A DNA stretch of 9,538 nt from CAXRGH01 sp964230195. Its GTDB lineage: Bacteria; Pseudomonadota; Gammaproteobacteria; Enterobacterales; Alteromonadaceae. The notes under the pieces were generated by a model. The model was not told where the DNA came from and searched no databases. It saw nothing but the letters and a program-made list of their open reading frames with translations. This document shows, piece after piece, positions 1 through 6,138 of this stretch. The translations under genes were made by a program, and so were the position numbers. The stretch's first letter is position 1. Every line of letters begins with the position of its first letter. The stretch lies in NCBI GenBank assembly GCA_964230195.1, contig CAXRGH010000093.1:1-9538 (forward strand), given 5' to 3'.

Positions 1-1170
1 TAACCAGTAACGCTGTCTGTAGACAGCGCAATCGTCAGACGCGAGGTCACACTCACTGGATGATTGGAAAGTGGTCAGATTATATCGGCTACTCAGCTTG
101 ATATTCTCACCTTCAACTTCCCACTGCCAATGATCCCAACCCGACTTCACTGTGCTAGGGTCGAAGTCTCCGCTCCAGATCCGAGTCGTATTTCCATCTG
201 AGCCAAGTCTAAATCCATAGTAACGATCAATAGTCAGCTGCCCTTGCTCATCAAACGCAGAAGGGTCTGTCAACGAGAATCCATTTTGCAAATACATGTC
301 TTGCAGCCCACGCCATTGTGAATGACTGGTGACGGATATAGGCATAGACAACGAAATCAAGTTGCGCTTTTCACCCGACGCCAGGGATGCTACGGCTTGA
401 ACTTCGTGAATATCTTGATATTGATGGGTTGAATACAAATCCATCGTGTAGTCACTAAAGATTAGCTTCAACACATTGTCAGTCACTATCCAAGAGAATG
501 GTTCGCCACTTTCCAATGTGCCATTCGTATTCGTATCGAAGGTCAATTTTGTTGGCAACAATGAGGAACTCTCACTATCCCAATTGGTTAATTTTACTGG
601 CATTACCCAGTCACCAACTAACTGCGAAACATCCCAAGTCAATTTTTGATTCTGCGTATCAAAATACGTGTTTTCATAACCGGGGGGTTCGTAGATAAAG
701 GATTGGGGTTCACTGGTGCCAAATAAGCTTTCCAACATCGCGGGATCTTCAATGGTCACTCGCTGTTTGTTACGAACCCACCAATTACCGCTGTCGAGTG
801 CGTATAACTGAGTTTGAATAGTCTCAGATTTCACCTGAAAGCTCTGTTCAAGGATGTCAGGTGAATCAATGGCTATGTCAGATAGGGATATAATACCGTC
901 CGTCAGCAACTTGCGAACCGAATACAAGGGGTAACTGGTGTCTACATCGTCGGTAAAATTAACGGAAATCACATCAGACTCATTGGCCCAAGTCATTGCA
1001 TAGGAGTACCACTGTGTCATAGCAGTTCCGGTGCCATCTAGATTGAATTGCCATGCACCATAATTTATTCCAAGCAGCATCCGTGGTTCATCGCGAGCCC
1101 CTTGTGCATAACCAAACTGAATACCGGTGAGGGCTTCACTGGCAATGGGCTGGCTGTGTTGAATTGCTTC
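1..1170 (-). repeat. Module 3 of the giant protein (cut by window edge, residues 1224-1613+)
   Basis: Third copy, incomplete. Landmarks: LTGIQFGYA; DGTG turn at 1268; LFGTSEPQSFIYE; WVMPVKLTN; second turn TNTNG near 1437 followed by EPFSW and LKLIFSDY; QNGFSLTDP at 1519; YYGFRLGSDGNTTRIW; GWDHWQW at 1567; Cys1597 and Cys1604; then RQRYWL at the very edge. The visible part stops just before the expected EWSE motif and Asp-rich block, so roughly 140 more residues of this module should lie to the left. Confidence 0.85.
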
Positions 1171-4100
1171 ATTGTAGGGGGCAATGTCCTGCGAGTTATC
1201 CACACCGTCATTATCAAAATCAGTATCATATACATCGGCGATACCGTCTTGATCGGAATCAACAAACGCTAACGGATCCGTAGGAAATGCATCTTCTTCA
1301 TCCAAAAAGCCATCATTGTCATCATCAGGATCATCTGAATTGGCGATACCGTCAAAATCGGAATCTTTGAATGAAATCGCTGGATCAAACGGCGCACCAT
1401 CATCTGTATCATTCACACCATCATTGTCATCATCAAGATCCAGGCTGTCAAAGACACCATCACCATCCCAATCATGGTCGAGCACCTCATAGTATTGCAC
1501 TCTGGCTGAGATGAAGGGCACCATAACGGCAGTGCCATCATCTTGTTCGTCTCGTATTTCCGACCACTCTAGCACGTATAAGCGGTTATCAACACGCTTT
1601 AAGGGGAGCCAGTACCGATGACGCCAAACTACGCAAGTATCGTTGAGTTCTGGACATGTGATGTAACGTTCACCGGTCTCTAAATCTCTATGCGCTTTTA
1701 ATTGAATAAAACCCTGGTCATACTGCCAATGCCAGCGATCCCAGCCGGCATACAGCTCCGATGGATCCACAACATCAGAATAAATTCGGCTAATATCGCC
1801 GTTACTTTCTAAACGGAAACCAAAATAATTGGCAGGCAATAAGTTGCCGTCTACGTCAAAGGAATCTGGATTTGACAGGGAGAAACCGTTTTGTAGGAAG
1901 ACATTTTGTAAGTCTTGCCATTGTACTAATGGGTCAATCTCCATCGACACACTATAAATACTGCGTTGCTGCCCATCAGTGTGAGTGGCTGTTGCGTAGG
2001 TCTCTAATATACCGTCATTTTCACTGACAACAGCGACTTTCACCTGGTAATCTGCAAACAACACAGTCAAATCGTTGCCGCTGACAAACCAGCTTAATGG
2101 ACTGCCATTATAGAGCATACCGCTGCCATCTTCGTCCAACGTTACCTGTGCTGCTTTGAGGGTCTTGGTATCCCCCAACTCTAATTCAATAGGGAGGACC
2201 CACTGCCCGGACAAAGTGACGTTTGCCCAATGACCATTGTATTCATCAACATTGACTAATTGAATCTCACTACCAGAATTGGTGAAAGTAATAACTTTTT
2301 CTTCTGAGCTACCAAATAAGGTCTGTCGGTCAGATTCATTGGTAAAGGTGAACTGACGTTGTGATTTAGACAGCCAACGCGAAGGGTCATTAGCTTCAAT
2401 GAGATACCAAGTTTCATCGAGAGTAACCTGCTCAACGGCAACGTAATAGGTCTGGAAATCGCCGACTGCGATGCCAGCCAAATCCGCCAATGTAAGTGCC
2501 CCCATATCAAGCAACTCTTGAAGACTGACATAATCATTCCGTGGTGTCGATTCAAACTCAAAATCAATACCAGACTGGCTTTGTGTCCAGTCAAAGCTCT
2601 CTTCGTCTTGGTGATTAATGGTTGCTCCACTGCCATCCGCGTTAAAAACGAAGCTTGTGTAAGATTGTCCGAGCGTAACCGTCATGAAAGGTTGATGGCT
2701 TAATTTAGGCCAACCAAAGCGCCCGGATATATCCACGGCAGATGCATCTGCCGCCGTTCCGATTGTTGGGTCAATCGGTTGTATATCGTCACTATTTGCG
2801 ACACCGTCGTTGTCTTTATCGGTGTCAATAAGGTCAGCAATACCGTCGGCATCGGTATCTAAGTAATACAAGGGGTTTAAGGGGAAGGCATCATCCGTGT
2901 CTGGAATGCCATCATTATCATCGTCAGTGTCTTGGCTATTAACAACGCCGTCACTATCAGTGTCAGCCTCACCTTGTGTAGCATCGTAAGGGTATTCATC
3001 CAGCGCGTTTTCCACCCCATCATTGTCGGTATCAGGATCATCTTTGTCGAGTAAGCCATCACCATCAAAATCACTGTCTAATGCTTCATAATACTGAACT
3101 CGTGGTCTGATCCAGGTGGCCCACCCAAAGCCCTCACCGGTATCCATGTAACGCTCGGACCATTCCATTACGTACAAACGTGAATCAACAGTCTCTAGGA
3201 CTTGCCAGTATCGTTTTCTAAATTCAATACAGTTATCTGATAATTCACACGCAATATGATTACCCGAACCATCCGTCATCTGTCTTGCTGACAACGTGAT
3301 CAGTCCATCATTTGCTTGCCAGTACCATTGGTCCCAACCGTCGCCCTGATTGTCAATATTAAAGTCACGATTAAAAATACGGGTTGCCATCCCACCATTG
3401 TTCATTTGATAACCGAAGAATCTTTCAGCTAACAATTGGCCGTTTTCATCATACGCTGAGGGATCGGTCAGACTGAAACTGTTCTGCCAAAAAGTAAATT
3501 CAAATTCATCACCTTGAAGGGCGGTGTTGACTGCCATAGACGTGGATAAACGGGCTCGTAAGTTGCCTTCGTTATCCTCCAGTACACCATAAACTTCAGC
3601 AATACCCTCGTCACTCGCCATTTTGTAAAGGGAAACTGAGTAATTGGTAAAGGTAACTAACATAACCCCGTCGTTAATGGACCAAGTAAAGGTTTGCCCG
3701 TTATTAAGGGAGCCAGTATTGTCGGTCTCAAAATGTGCAATCGCTGGGGCAATAAATGTATCGCCCCAAGTGCTCGTCAGGTAATCAACGGGCAGTACCC
3801 ATGCTTTGGCTAATTCTGATGCCTCAAAACCCGCATCTGCATCGTCAACGGATTGCCATATAACAACAAATGAGTCCATTGCCTTCGGGAAGGACTCACT
3901 CAATTCTGCACCAAAAACGGCAACTTGTTGGTCCACATTCGTTAACGAGAAGTCCATCGTATTGATTACCGTCCAATGTAGCCCGTTTTCACTTGTATTT
4001 AAGGTGTAACGAGATTCAGTCAAAACCTGACTGACATCAAGGAAGGTCGAGCCCCACTGGTCTTCTGGCATCACTATGCTTGCAGGATCAAAAATAGCTT

Positions 4101-4839
4101 CATCCACCATGTCTTGAACAGATGCGGTAACATATTGTGGCTGTGGCGTATCTGCAATCAGGGTTAGTTGGTCGTTAGCAACTGACCATTGAGCAGGCGT
4201 CTCTTTGTTATAGTCAATTAATATCAGGCTACCATCCTGATTAACTTGTACATGACTCGGAGAAACACCAGTTGCATAGTCTGGTGAGTCAAGGTGGCCT
4301 GGGAATCGAACACTGTAATTCCCTTGAAGAGTAAGTCCGTCTAATGACTGCGTATCCTGTGATGCAACAAGGTTAGCACTTGAGCGCAACAACTGATTAC
4401 TGCGACTGGAGACACCATAACGAAGGCTCGGCTGACTAGCATGGTAACAGTCAGACGTTAAGGTGGTTAAAGACACCGCTGGTGAGAAATCGGTATTGGT
4501 GGTTAGATAGCCCAGCGTCACGCCATTCTTGGTCAAAACAGGTGGTGACTTAGCAGTGCTGTTATTTGCGCTGTAAGGGCTCATCGTATTGCCATATGCA
4601 CTGGTGTGCTGATATAAGCTCATGGCAGATTGGCCGGACATATCCTCAAACACAGTACCGTTATGAATAACGCCGAGGATACGTTGTCGATTATCCGTTG
4701 ATGTAACGGTTGCACCAGAGAGTTGCTTACAGCTTAAATCGGCTACATTGGCCTGCAAAACTGCCGTTGATGCGTTGAATGAAACCGCTCCAAGCAAAGA
4801 TGCTAAAACAGACCAACGACTCACATAATTTACCTTCAT
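1..4839 (-). CDS. Giant secreted modular protein with tandem ~533-residue repeats and thrombospondin-3-like Ca-binding blocks (partial, C-terminus outside window)
   Basis: I read one open frame from ATG at 4839 to the left edge: 1613 codons, no stop, last visible codon Leu at 3..1. Frame was checked at several points (codons starting at 3057, 2607, 1479 and 51 are all in phase). Residues 1-26 or 1-30 form a Sec signal peptide. Residues ~27-158 are an N-terminal region with Cys37 and Cys131. Tandem modules follow: 159-691, 692-1223, and 1224 onward (cut). Equivalent residues recur at 202/735/1268 (DGSG-type turn), 373/904/1437 (second such turn), 453/984/1519 (NGFSL), 501/1032/1567 (GWDxWxW) and 531/1062/1597 (first Cys of a pair). 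Each complete module ends in an Asp-rich calcium-binding block. AGGGG lies 7 nt before the ATG. The protein is probably periplasmic, surface-bound or released; its anchor is not visible. I do not recognise the module, and no enzymatic motif is apparent. A structural, adhesive or binding role is inference. The gene lies 168 nt downstream of the cyclophilin gene on the same strand. Confidence 0.93.
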   Translation of the reverse strand, partial: MKVNYVSRWSVLASLLGAVSFNASTAVLQANVADLSCKQLSGATVTSTDNRQRILGVIHNGTVFEDMSGQSAMSLYQHTSAYGNTMSPYSANNSTAKSPPVLTKNGVTLGYLTTNTDFSPAVSLTTLTSDCYHASQPSLRYGVSSRSNQLLRSSANLVASQDTQSLDGLTLQGNYSVRFPGHLDSPDYATGVSPSHVQVNQDGSLILIDYNKETPAQWSVANDQLTLIADTPQPQYVTASVQDMVDEAIFDPASIVMPEDQWGSTFLDVSQVLTESRYTLNTSENGLHWTVINTMDFSLTNVDQQVAVFGAELSESFPKAMDSFVVIWQSVDDADAGFEASELAKAWVLPVDYLTSTWGDTFIAPAIAHFETDNTGSLNNGQTFTWSINDGVMLVTFTNYSVSLYKMASDEGIAEVYGVLEDNEGNLRARLSTSMAVNTALQGDEFEFTFWQNSFSLTDPSAYDENGQLLAERFFGYQMNNGGMATRIFNRDFNIDNQGDGWDQWYWQANDGLITLSARQMTDGSGNHIACELSDNCIEFRKRYWQVLETVDSRLYVMEWSERYMDTGEGFGWATWIRPRVQYYEALDSDFDGDGLLDKDDPDTDNDGVENALDEYPYDATQGEADTDSDGVVNSQDTDDDNDGIPDTDDAFPLNPLYYLDTDADGIADLIDTDKDNDGVANSDDIQPIDPTIGTAADASAVDISGRFGWPKLSHQPFMTVTLGQSYTSFVFNADGSGATINHQDEESFDWTQSQSGIDFEFESTPRNDYVSLQELLDMGALTLADLAGIAVGDFQTYYVAVEQVTLDETWYLIEANDPSRWLSKSQRQFTFTNESDRQTLFGSSEEKVITFTNSGSEIQLVNVDEYNGHWANVTLSGQWVLPIELELGDTKTLKAAQVTLDEDGSGMLYNGSPLSWFVSGNDLTVLFADYQVKVAVVSENDGILETYATATHTDGQQRSIYSVSMEIDPLVQWQDLQNVFLQNGFSLSNPDSFDVDGNLLPANYFGFRLESNGDISRIYSDVVDPSELYAGWDRWHWQYDQGFIQLKAHRDLETGERYITCPELNDTCVVWRHRYWLPLKRVDNRLYVLEWSEIRDEQDDGTAVMVPFISARVQYYEVLDHDWDGDGVFDSLDLDDDNDGVNDTDDGAPFDPAISFKDSDFDGIANSDDPDDDNDGFLDEEDAFPTDPLAFVDSDQDGIADVYDTDFDNDGVDNSQDIAPYNEAIQHSQPIASEALTGIQFGYAQGARDEPRMLLGINYGAWQFNLDGTGTAMTQWYSYAMTWANESDVISVNFTDDVDTSYPLYSVRKLLTDGIISLSDIAIDSPDILEQSFQVKSETIQTQLYALDSGNWWVRNKQRVTIEDPAMLESLFGTSEPQSFIYEPPGYENTYFDTQNQKLTWDVSQLVGDWVMPVKLTNWDSESSSLLPTKLTFDTNTNGTLESGEPFSWIVTDNVLKLIFSDYTMDLYSTHQYQDIHEVQAVASLASGEKRNLISLSMPISVTSHSQWRGLQDMYLQNGFSLTDPSAFDEQGQLTIDRYYGFRLGSDGNTTRIWSGDFDPSTVKSGWDHWQWEVEGENIKLSSRYNLTTFQSSSECDLASDDCAVYRQRYWL
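1171..1479 (-). other. Asp-rich thrombospondin type 3-like calcium-binding block 2
   Basis: Residues 1121-1223 of the giant protein, 103 residues against 104 in block 1. Six acidic loops are seen: DHDWDGDG, DDDNDGVND, DSDFDGIAN, DDDNDGFLD followed by DAFP, DSDQDGIAD and DFDNDGVDN. The DNA holds a 17-nt direct repeat (1311-1327 and 1419-1435) that simply encodes the repeated acidic loops. Calcium binding is inferred from the family. Confidence 0.88.
1171..2766 (-). repeat. Module 2 of the giant protein (532 aa, residues 692-1223)
   Basis: Second copy, complete in the window. Landmarks: ISGRFGWP near the start; first DGSG turn at 735; LFGSSEEKVITFTN in the middle; WVLPIELE; second turn DEDGSG at about 904 with SPLSW and LTVLFADY after it; QNGFSLSNP at 984; YFGFRLESNGDISRIY; GWDRWHW at 1032; Cys1062 and Cys1069; HRYWLPLKRVDNRLYVLEWSE; RVQYYEVLD; and the Asp-rich block at 1121-1223. 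It matches module 1 with offsets of 531-533 residues. Similarity is clear in protein but weak in DNA, so the duplication is old or strongly diverged. Confidence 0.85.
2767..3078 (-). other. Asp-rich thrombospondin type 3-like calcium-binding block 1
   Basis: Residues 588-691 of the giant protein. Six acidic loops of the DxDxDGxxD kind are visible, for example DSDFDGDG, DTDNDGVEN, DTDSDGVVN, DDDNDGIPD followed by DAFP, DTDADGIAD and DKDNDGVAN. This spacing and the alternating 'DND-G / DAFP' phrasing are typical of bacterial thrombospondin type 3 repeats, which bind structural Ca2+ in many secreted proteins. Calcium binding is inferred from the family. Confidence 0.88.
2767..4365 (-). repeat. 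Module 1 of the giant protein (~533 aa, residues ~159-691)
   Basis: First copy of the long module. Order of segments: a beta-rich segment around residue 202 (NQDGS, then W, then LTLIAD); a related segment around 373 (DNTGSLNNG, then FTWSINDG, LVTF, NYSVSLY); a QNSFSLTDPSAYD stretch near 453; GWDQWYW at 501; a Cys pair at 531/537; a KRYW...VDSRLYVMEWSE stretch; an RVQYYEALD linker; then the Asp-rich block at 588-691. It is the most divergent copy at its N-terminal end. The module start is set by counting back 533 residues from module 2 and is approximate. Confidence 0.8.
4762..4839 (-). other. Sec signal peptide of the giant repeat protein
   Basis: Residues 1-26 read MKVNYVSRW (short basic n-region), then the hydrophobic stretch SVLASLLGAVSF, then a small-residue cleavage region, NASTA. 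Signal peptidase I could cut after Ala26 (S-T-A) or after Ala30 (L-Q-A). There is no lipobox: the first Cys is residue 37, preceded by polar D-L-S, so this is not a lipoprotein. The peptide shows Sec export and supports the ATG at 4839 as the true start. Confidence 0.85.
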
Positions 4840-4846
4840 CCGCCTA

Positions 4847-4851
4847 CCCCT
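4847..4851 (-). promoter_or_regulatory. Ribosome binding site of the giant repeat gene
   Basis: On the minus strand AGGGG lies 7 nt before the ATG at 4839. It is a fair Shine-Dalgarno at good spacing. Together with the signal peptide that begins at this ATG, it fixes the start. Confidence 0.65.
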
Positions 4852-4953
4852 AATACTGCTGCGCAAGTAACGATGTTTGTAACAAAATATTAGTGTGTTT
4901 TACTATATCGACCAGTTAATGTAAATCTTGGACGAAAAATAACCGGAGAATCT

Positions 4954-4981
4954 ATTGTATGCAACCGATTCCGAGCATCAA
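4954..4981 (-). promoter_or_regulatory. Possible sigma-70 promoter for the giant repeat gene
   Basis: In the 168-nt gap after the cyclophilin gene the minus strand reads TTGATG (4981-4976), a 16-nt spacer, then TACAAT (4959-4954), which matches TATAAT at five of six. The -35 is weak. It would leave a leader of about 105 nt. The gap is AT-rich and holds no gene. Because no clear terminator follows the cyclophilin gene, co-transcription from upstream is also possible. Confidence 0.35.
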
Positions 4982-5007
4982 TTAAAAAAAGAAAATAATG
5001 ATATAAA

Positions 5008-5883
5008 TCAGAGTTTAAGTTTAGTTTTTAACGGCACTTGGCAGGCATCAATTACAGGTGGTGGCGATTTAAAGAAAAATGGATGTTGACGATGTTTGCG
5101 TTGGTTGACTTTTTTCACAAATGCCTCGTGAGCGGTGTTTTCAATGGCGATGTGTTGCTGCTCCTCTTCAGGCAAATCTGACATCATCCGCATTTTATGG
5201 ATGTGGGTGAACATCGTATCTTGCGTTAACTTACCTAATTGGTTTTCGGTTCGCTGAATGGCTTGAACATGTTCCATACCAAGAACAACTCTTCCAAATA
5301 GGGACATAATTCTATCCAAATAGCGCGGTGCTTGCCCAATGGTAATATAGAAGTGACTACTGGCTGTGTCGGGCTCATTATTACGACCTAAGCCAATGAC
5401 ACCAGGGCAGTGCAATAACCAAGCACGCTCGGCGACGCTATCAACACCAATAGCATAACCATCTTTAAATCCCGTTTGTGGTGCAAACATATCCGGTGCT
5501 TGTACTAAGGTAAAATCCCAAGATGAGGAAATGGGCCAATCCGGTTCAAGGGCAATCGGTGCGGTTAATAGTGGAAAATCAGCCGACACACCTTCAGGCC
5601 CAGCTTGCGCAACAAAACCATCAATCACTCGGTTAAATGCCATACCGTCATAAAACTTTGCACGTACTAAGGCTTTAAATCGTTCAACCTGTTTTGGGGA
5701 GAACTGTGGCGCAAGGGCAATAATCACTTGTCCATGGGGTAGTGTCATAACCACCAGTTCCTCAGGATCCAGCACCTGCCATTGACTCTCTTTAGCCAAG
5801 GAGTCAGACGACAATGTGACAAAACACAAGGTCATCAACAATCCCGTTATATTCGACAATACTTTTTGACTAAAATAATTCAC
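5008..5883 (-). CDS. Periplasmic cyclophilin-type peptidyl-prolyl cis-trans isomerase
   Basis: It catalyses cis-trans isomerisation of Xaa-Pro bonds during folding of exported proteins. I start it at GTG 5883 (291 aa): AGGAG sits 6 nt upstream and a signal peptide begins there (hydrophobic LLMTLCFVTLSS, cleavage after SLA at residue 30). An in-frame TTG at 5955 would add 24 residues but lies upstream of the likely -10 box. Cyclophilin signatures: FNRVIDGFVAQAG, with Arg85, Phe90 and Gln93 at the catalytic positions; PGVIGLGRNNEPDTASSHFY, with Phe178; and LFGRVVLGM. The position of human cyclophilin A Trp121 is Tyr188, so strong cyclosporin binding is unlikely; bacterial cyclophilins often differ there. 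About 75 residues follow the core, ending in a basic stretch and PFFFKSPPPVIDACQVPL. From memory, a similar tail closes other long proteobacterial cyclophilins of this kind. The frame lies between two genes for giant exported proteins on the same strand, so it may help fold them (inference). Confidence 0.92.
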   Translation of the reverse strand: MNYFSQKVLSNITGLLMTLCFVTLSSDSLAKESQWQVLDPEELVVMTLPHGQVIIALAPQFSPKQVERFKALVRAKFYDGMAFNRVIDGFVAQAGPEGVSADFPLLTAPIALEPDWPISSSWDFTLVQAPDMFAPQTGFKDGYAIGVDSVAERAWLLHCPGVIGLGRNNEPDTASSHFYITIGQAPRYLDRIMSLFGRVVLGMEHVQAIQRTENQLGKLTQDTMFTHIHKMRMMSDLPEEEQQHIAIENTAHEAFVKKVNQRKHRQHPFFFKSPPPVIDACQVPLKTKLKL

Positions 5884-5889
5884 AGCCTT

Positions 5890-5894
5890 CTCCT
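5890..5894 (-). promoter_or_regulatory. Ribosome binding site deciding the cyclophilin start (GTG)
   Basis: AGGAG on the minus strand, 6 nt before the GTG at 5883. I saw no comparable site before the upstream TTG at 5955. The choice removes 24 residues with no secretion-signal character and places a normal signal peptide at the N-terminus. Confidence 0.75.
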
Positions 5895-5905
5895 GTTGGT
5901 AAGAC

Positions 5906-5922
5906 TCATCAGCGCCTGATGA
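5906..5922 (-). other. Small hairpin in the cyclophilin 5' leader
   Basis: The palindrome TCATCAG-CGC-CTGATGA has a perfect 7-bp stem and a 3-nt loop. It lies between the proposed -10 box and the ribosome binding site, ending about 11 nt before AGGAG. It has no T-run, so it is not a terminator. It could stabilise the leader, act as an operator, or be chance. Confidence 0.4.
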
Positions 5923-5932
5923 TATTGCACTC

Positions 5933-5962
5933 AATATATAGGCAACTGCCGTCAAATGTCAG
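5933..5962 (-). promoter_or_regulatory. Probable sigma-70 promoter of the cyclophilin gene
   Basis: Minus strand CTGACA (5962-5957; five of six to TTGACA), 18-nt spacer, TATATT (5938-5933; five of six to TATAAT). Transcription would begin near 5926, about 43 nt before the GTG start. The promoter sits downstream of the terminator that closes the preceding gene, so the cyclophilin gene is likely its own unit. The rest of the gap, 5963-6086, shows nothing I can name. Confidence 0.55.
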
Positions 5963-6086
5963 TCCATTGGTTACCAGTTGACGATTTATTGCGCGTACTC
6001 GCTTGTTTTAATTGTATGAGCATAGCGAAATTGATGGCCAAGTTGAAGATAAATGGTGAGAGTGAGTAACATTCAACATGGACAAT

Positions 6087-6118
6087 AAAAAAGCCCTGTA
6101 CTTTCGTTTACAGGGCTT
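6087..6118 (-). terminator. Rho-independent terminator after the GlyGly-CTERM protein gene
   Basis: A perfect 10-bp inverted repeat (6091-6100 with 6109-6118; AAGCCCTGTA and its complement) encloses an 8-nt loop. On the minus strand it is followed at once by TTTTTT (6092-6087). It begins 20 nt after the TAA stop at 6139-6141. The plus-strand side lacks a T-run, so it acts for the minus strand. It separates this gene from the cyclophilin gene. Confidence 0.92.
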
Positions 6119-6138
6119 AATGATTTATCAACGTCTCA

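Noticed and set aside
1311..1435. 17-nt direct repeat (1311-1327 and 1419-1435) as a possible CRISPR or mobile-element repeat
   Set aside because: It encodes repeated DDDND-type acidic loops in frame, with no regular spacers and no further copies at the same spacing.
2256..2636. 126-codon minus-strand open frame
   Set aside because: It lies inside the giant repeat gene in another frame (start not in phase with 4839). Its composition is unlike a folded protein and the in-phase frame shows clear module homology.
2877..3074. Met/Thr-rich 65-codon minus-strand frame
   Set aside because: It is the shifted reading of the GAT/GAC-rich calcium-binding block, which explains its odd composition.
4876..4886. 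Near-palindrome TTTGTAACAAA as an operator
   Set aside because: Arms of 5 bp in an AT-rich leader are expected by chance, and there is no second copy.
4982..4995. T-rich tract after the cyclophilin stop as a terminator
   Set aside because: Only a 4-bp AT stem (TGAT-TTAT-ATCA) precedes it, too weak to call.
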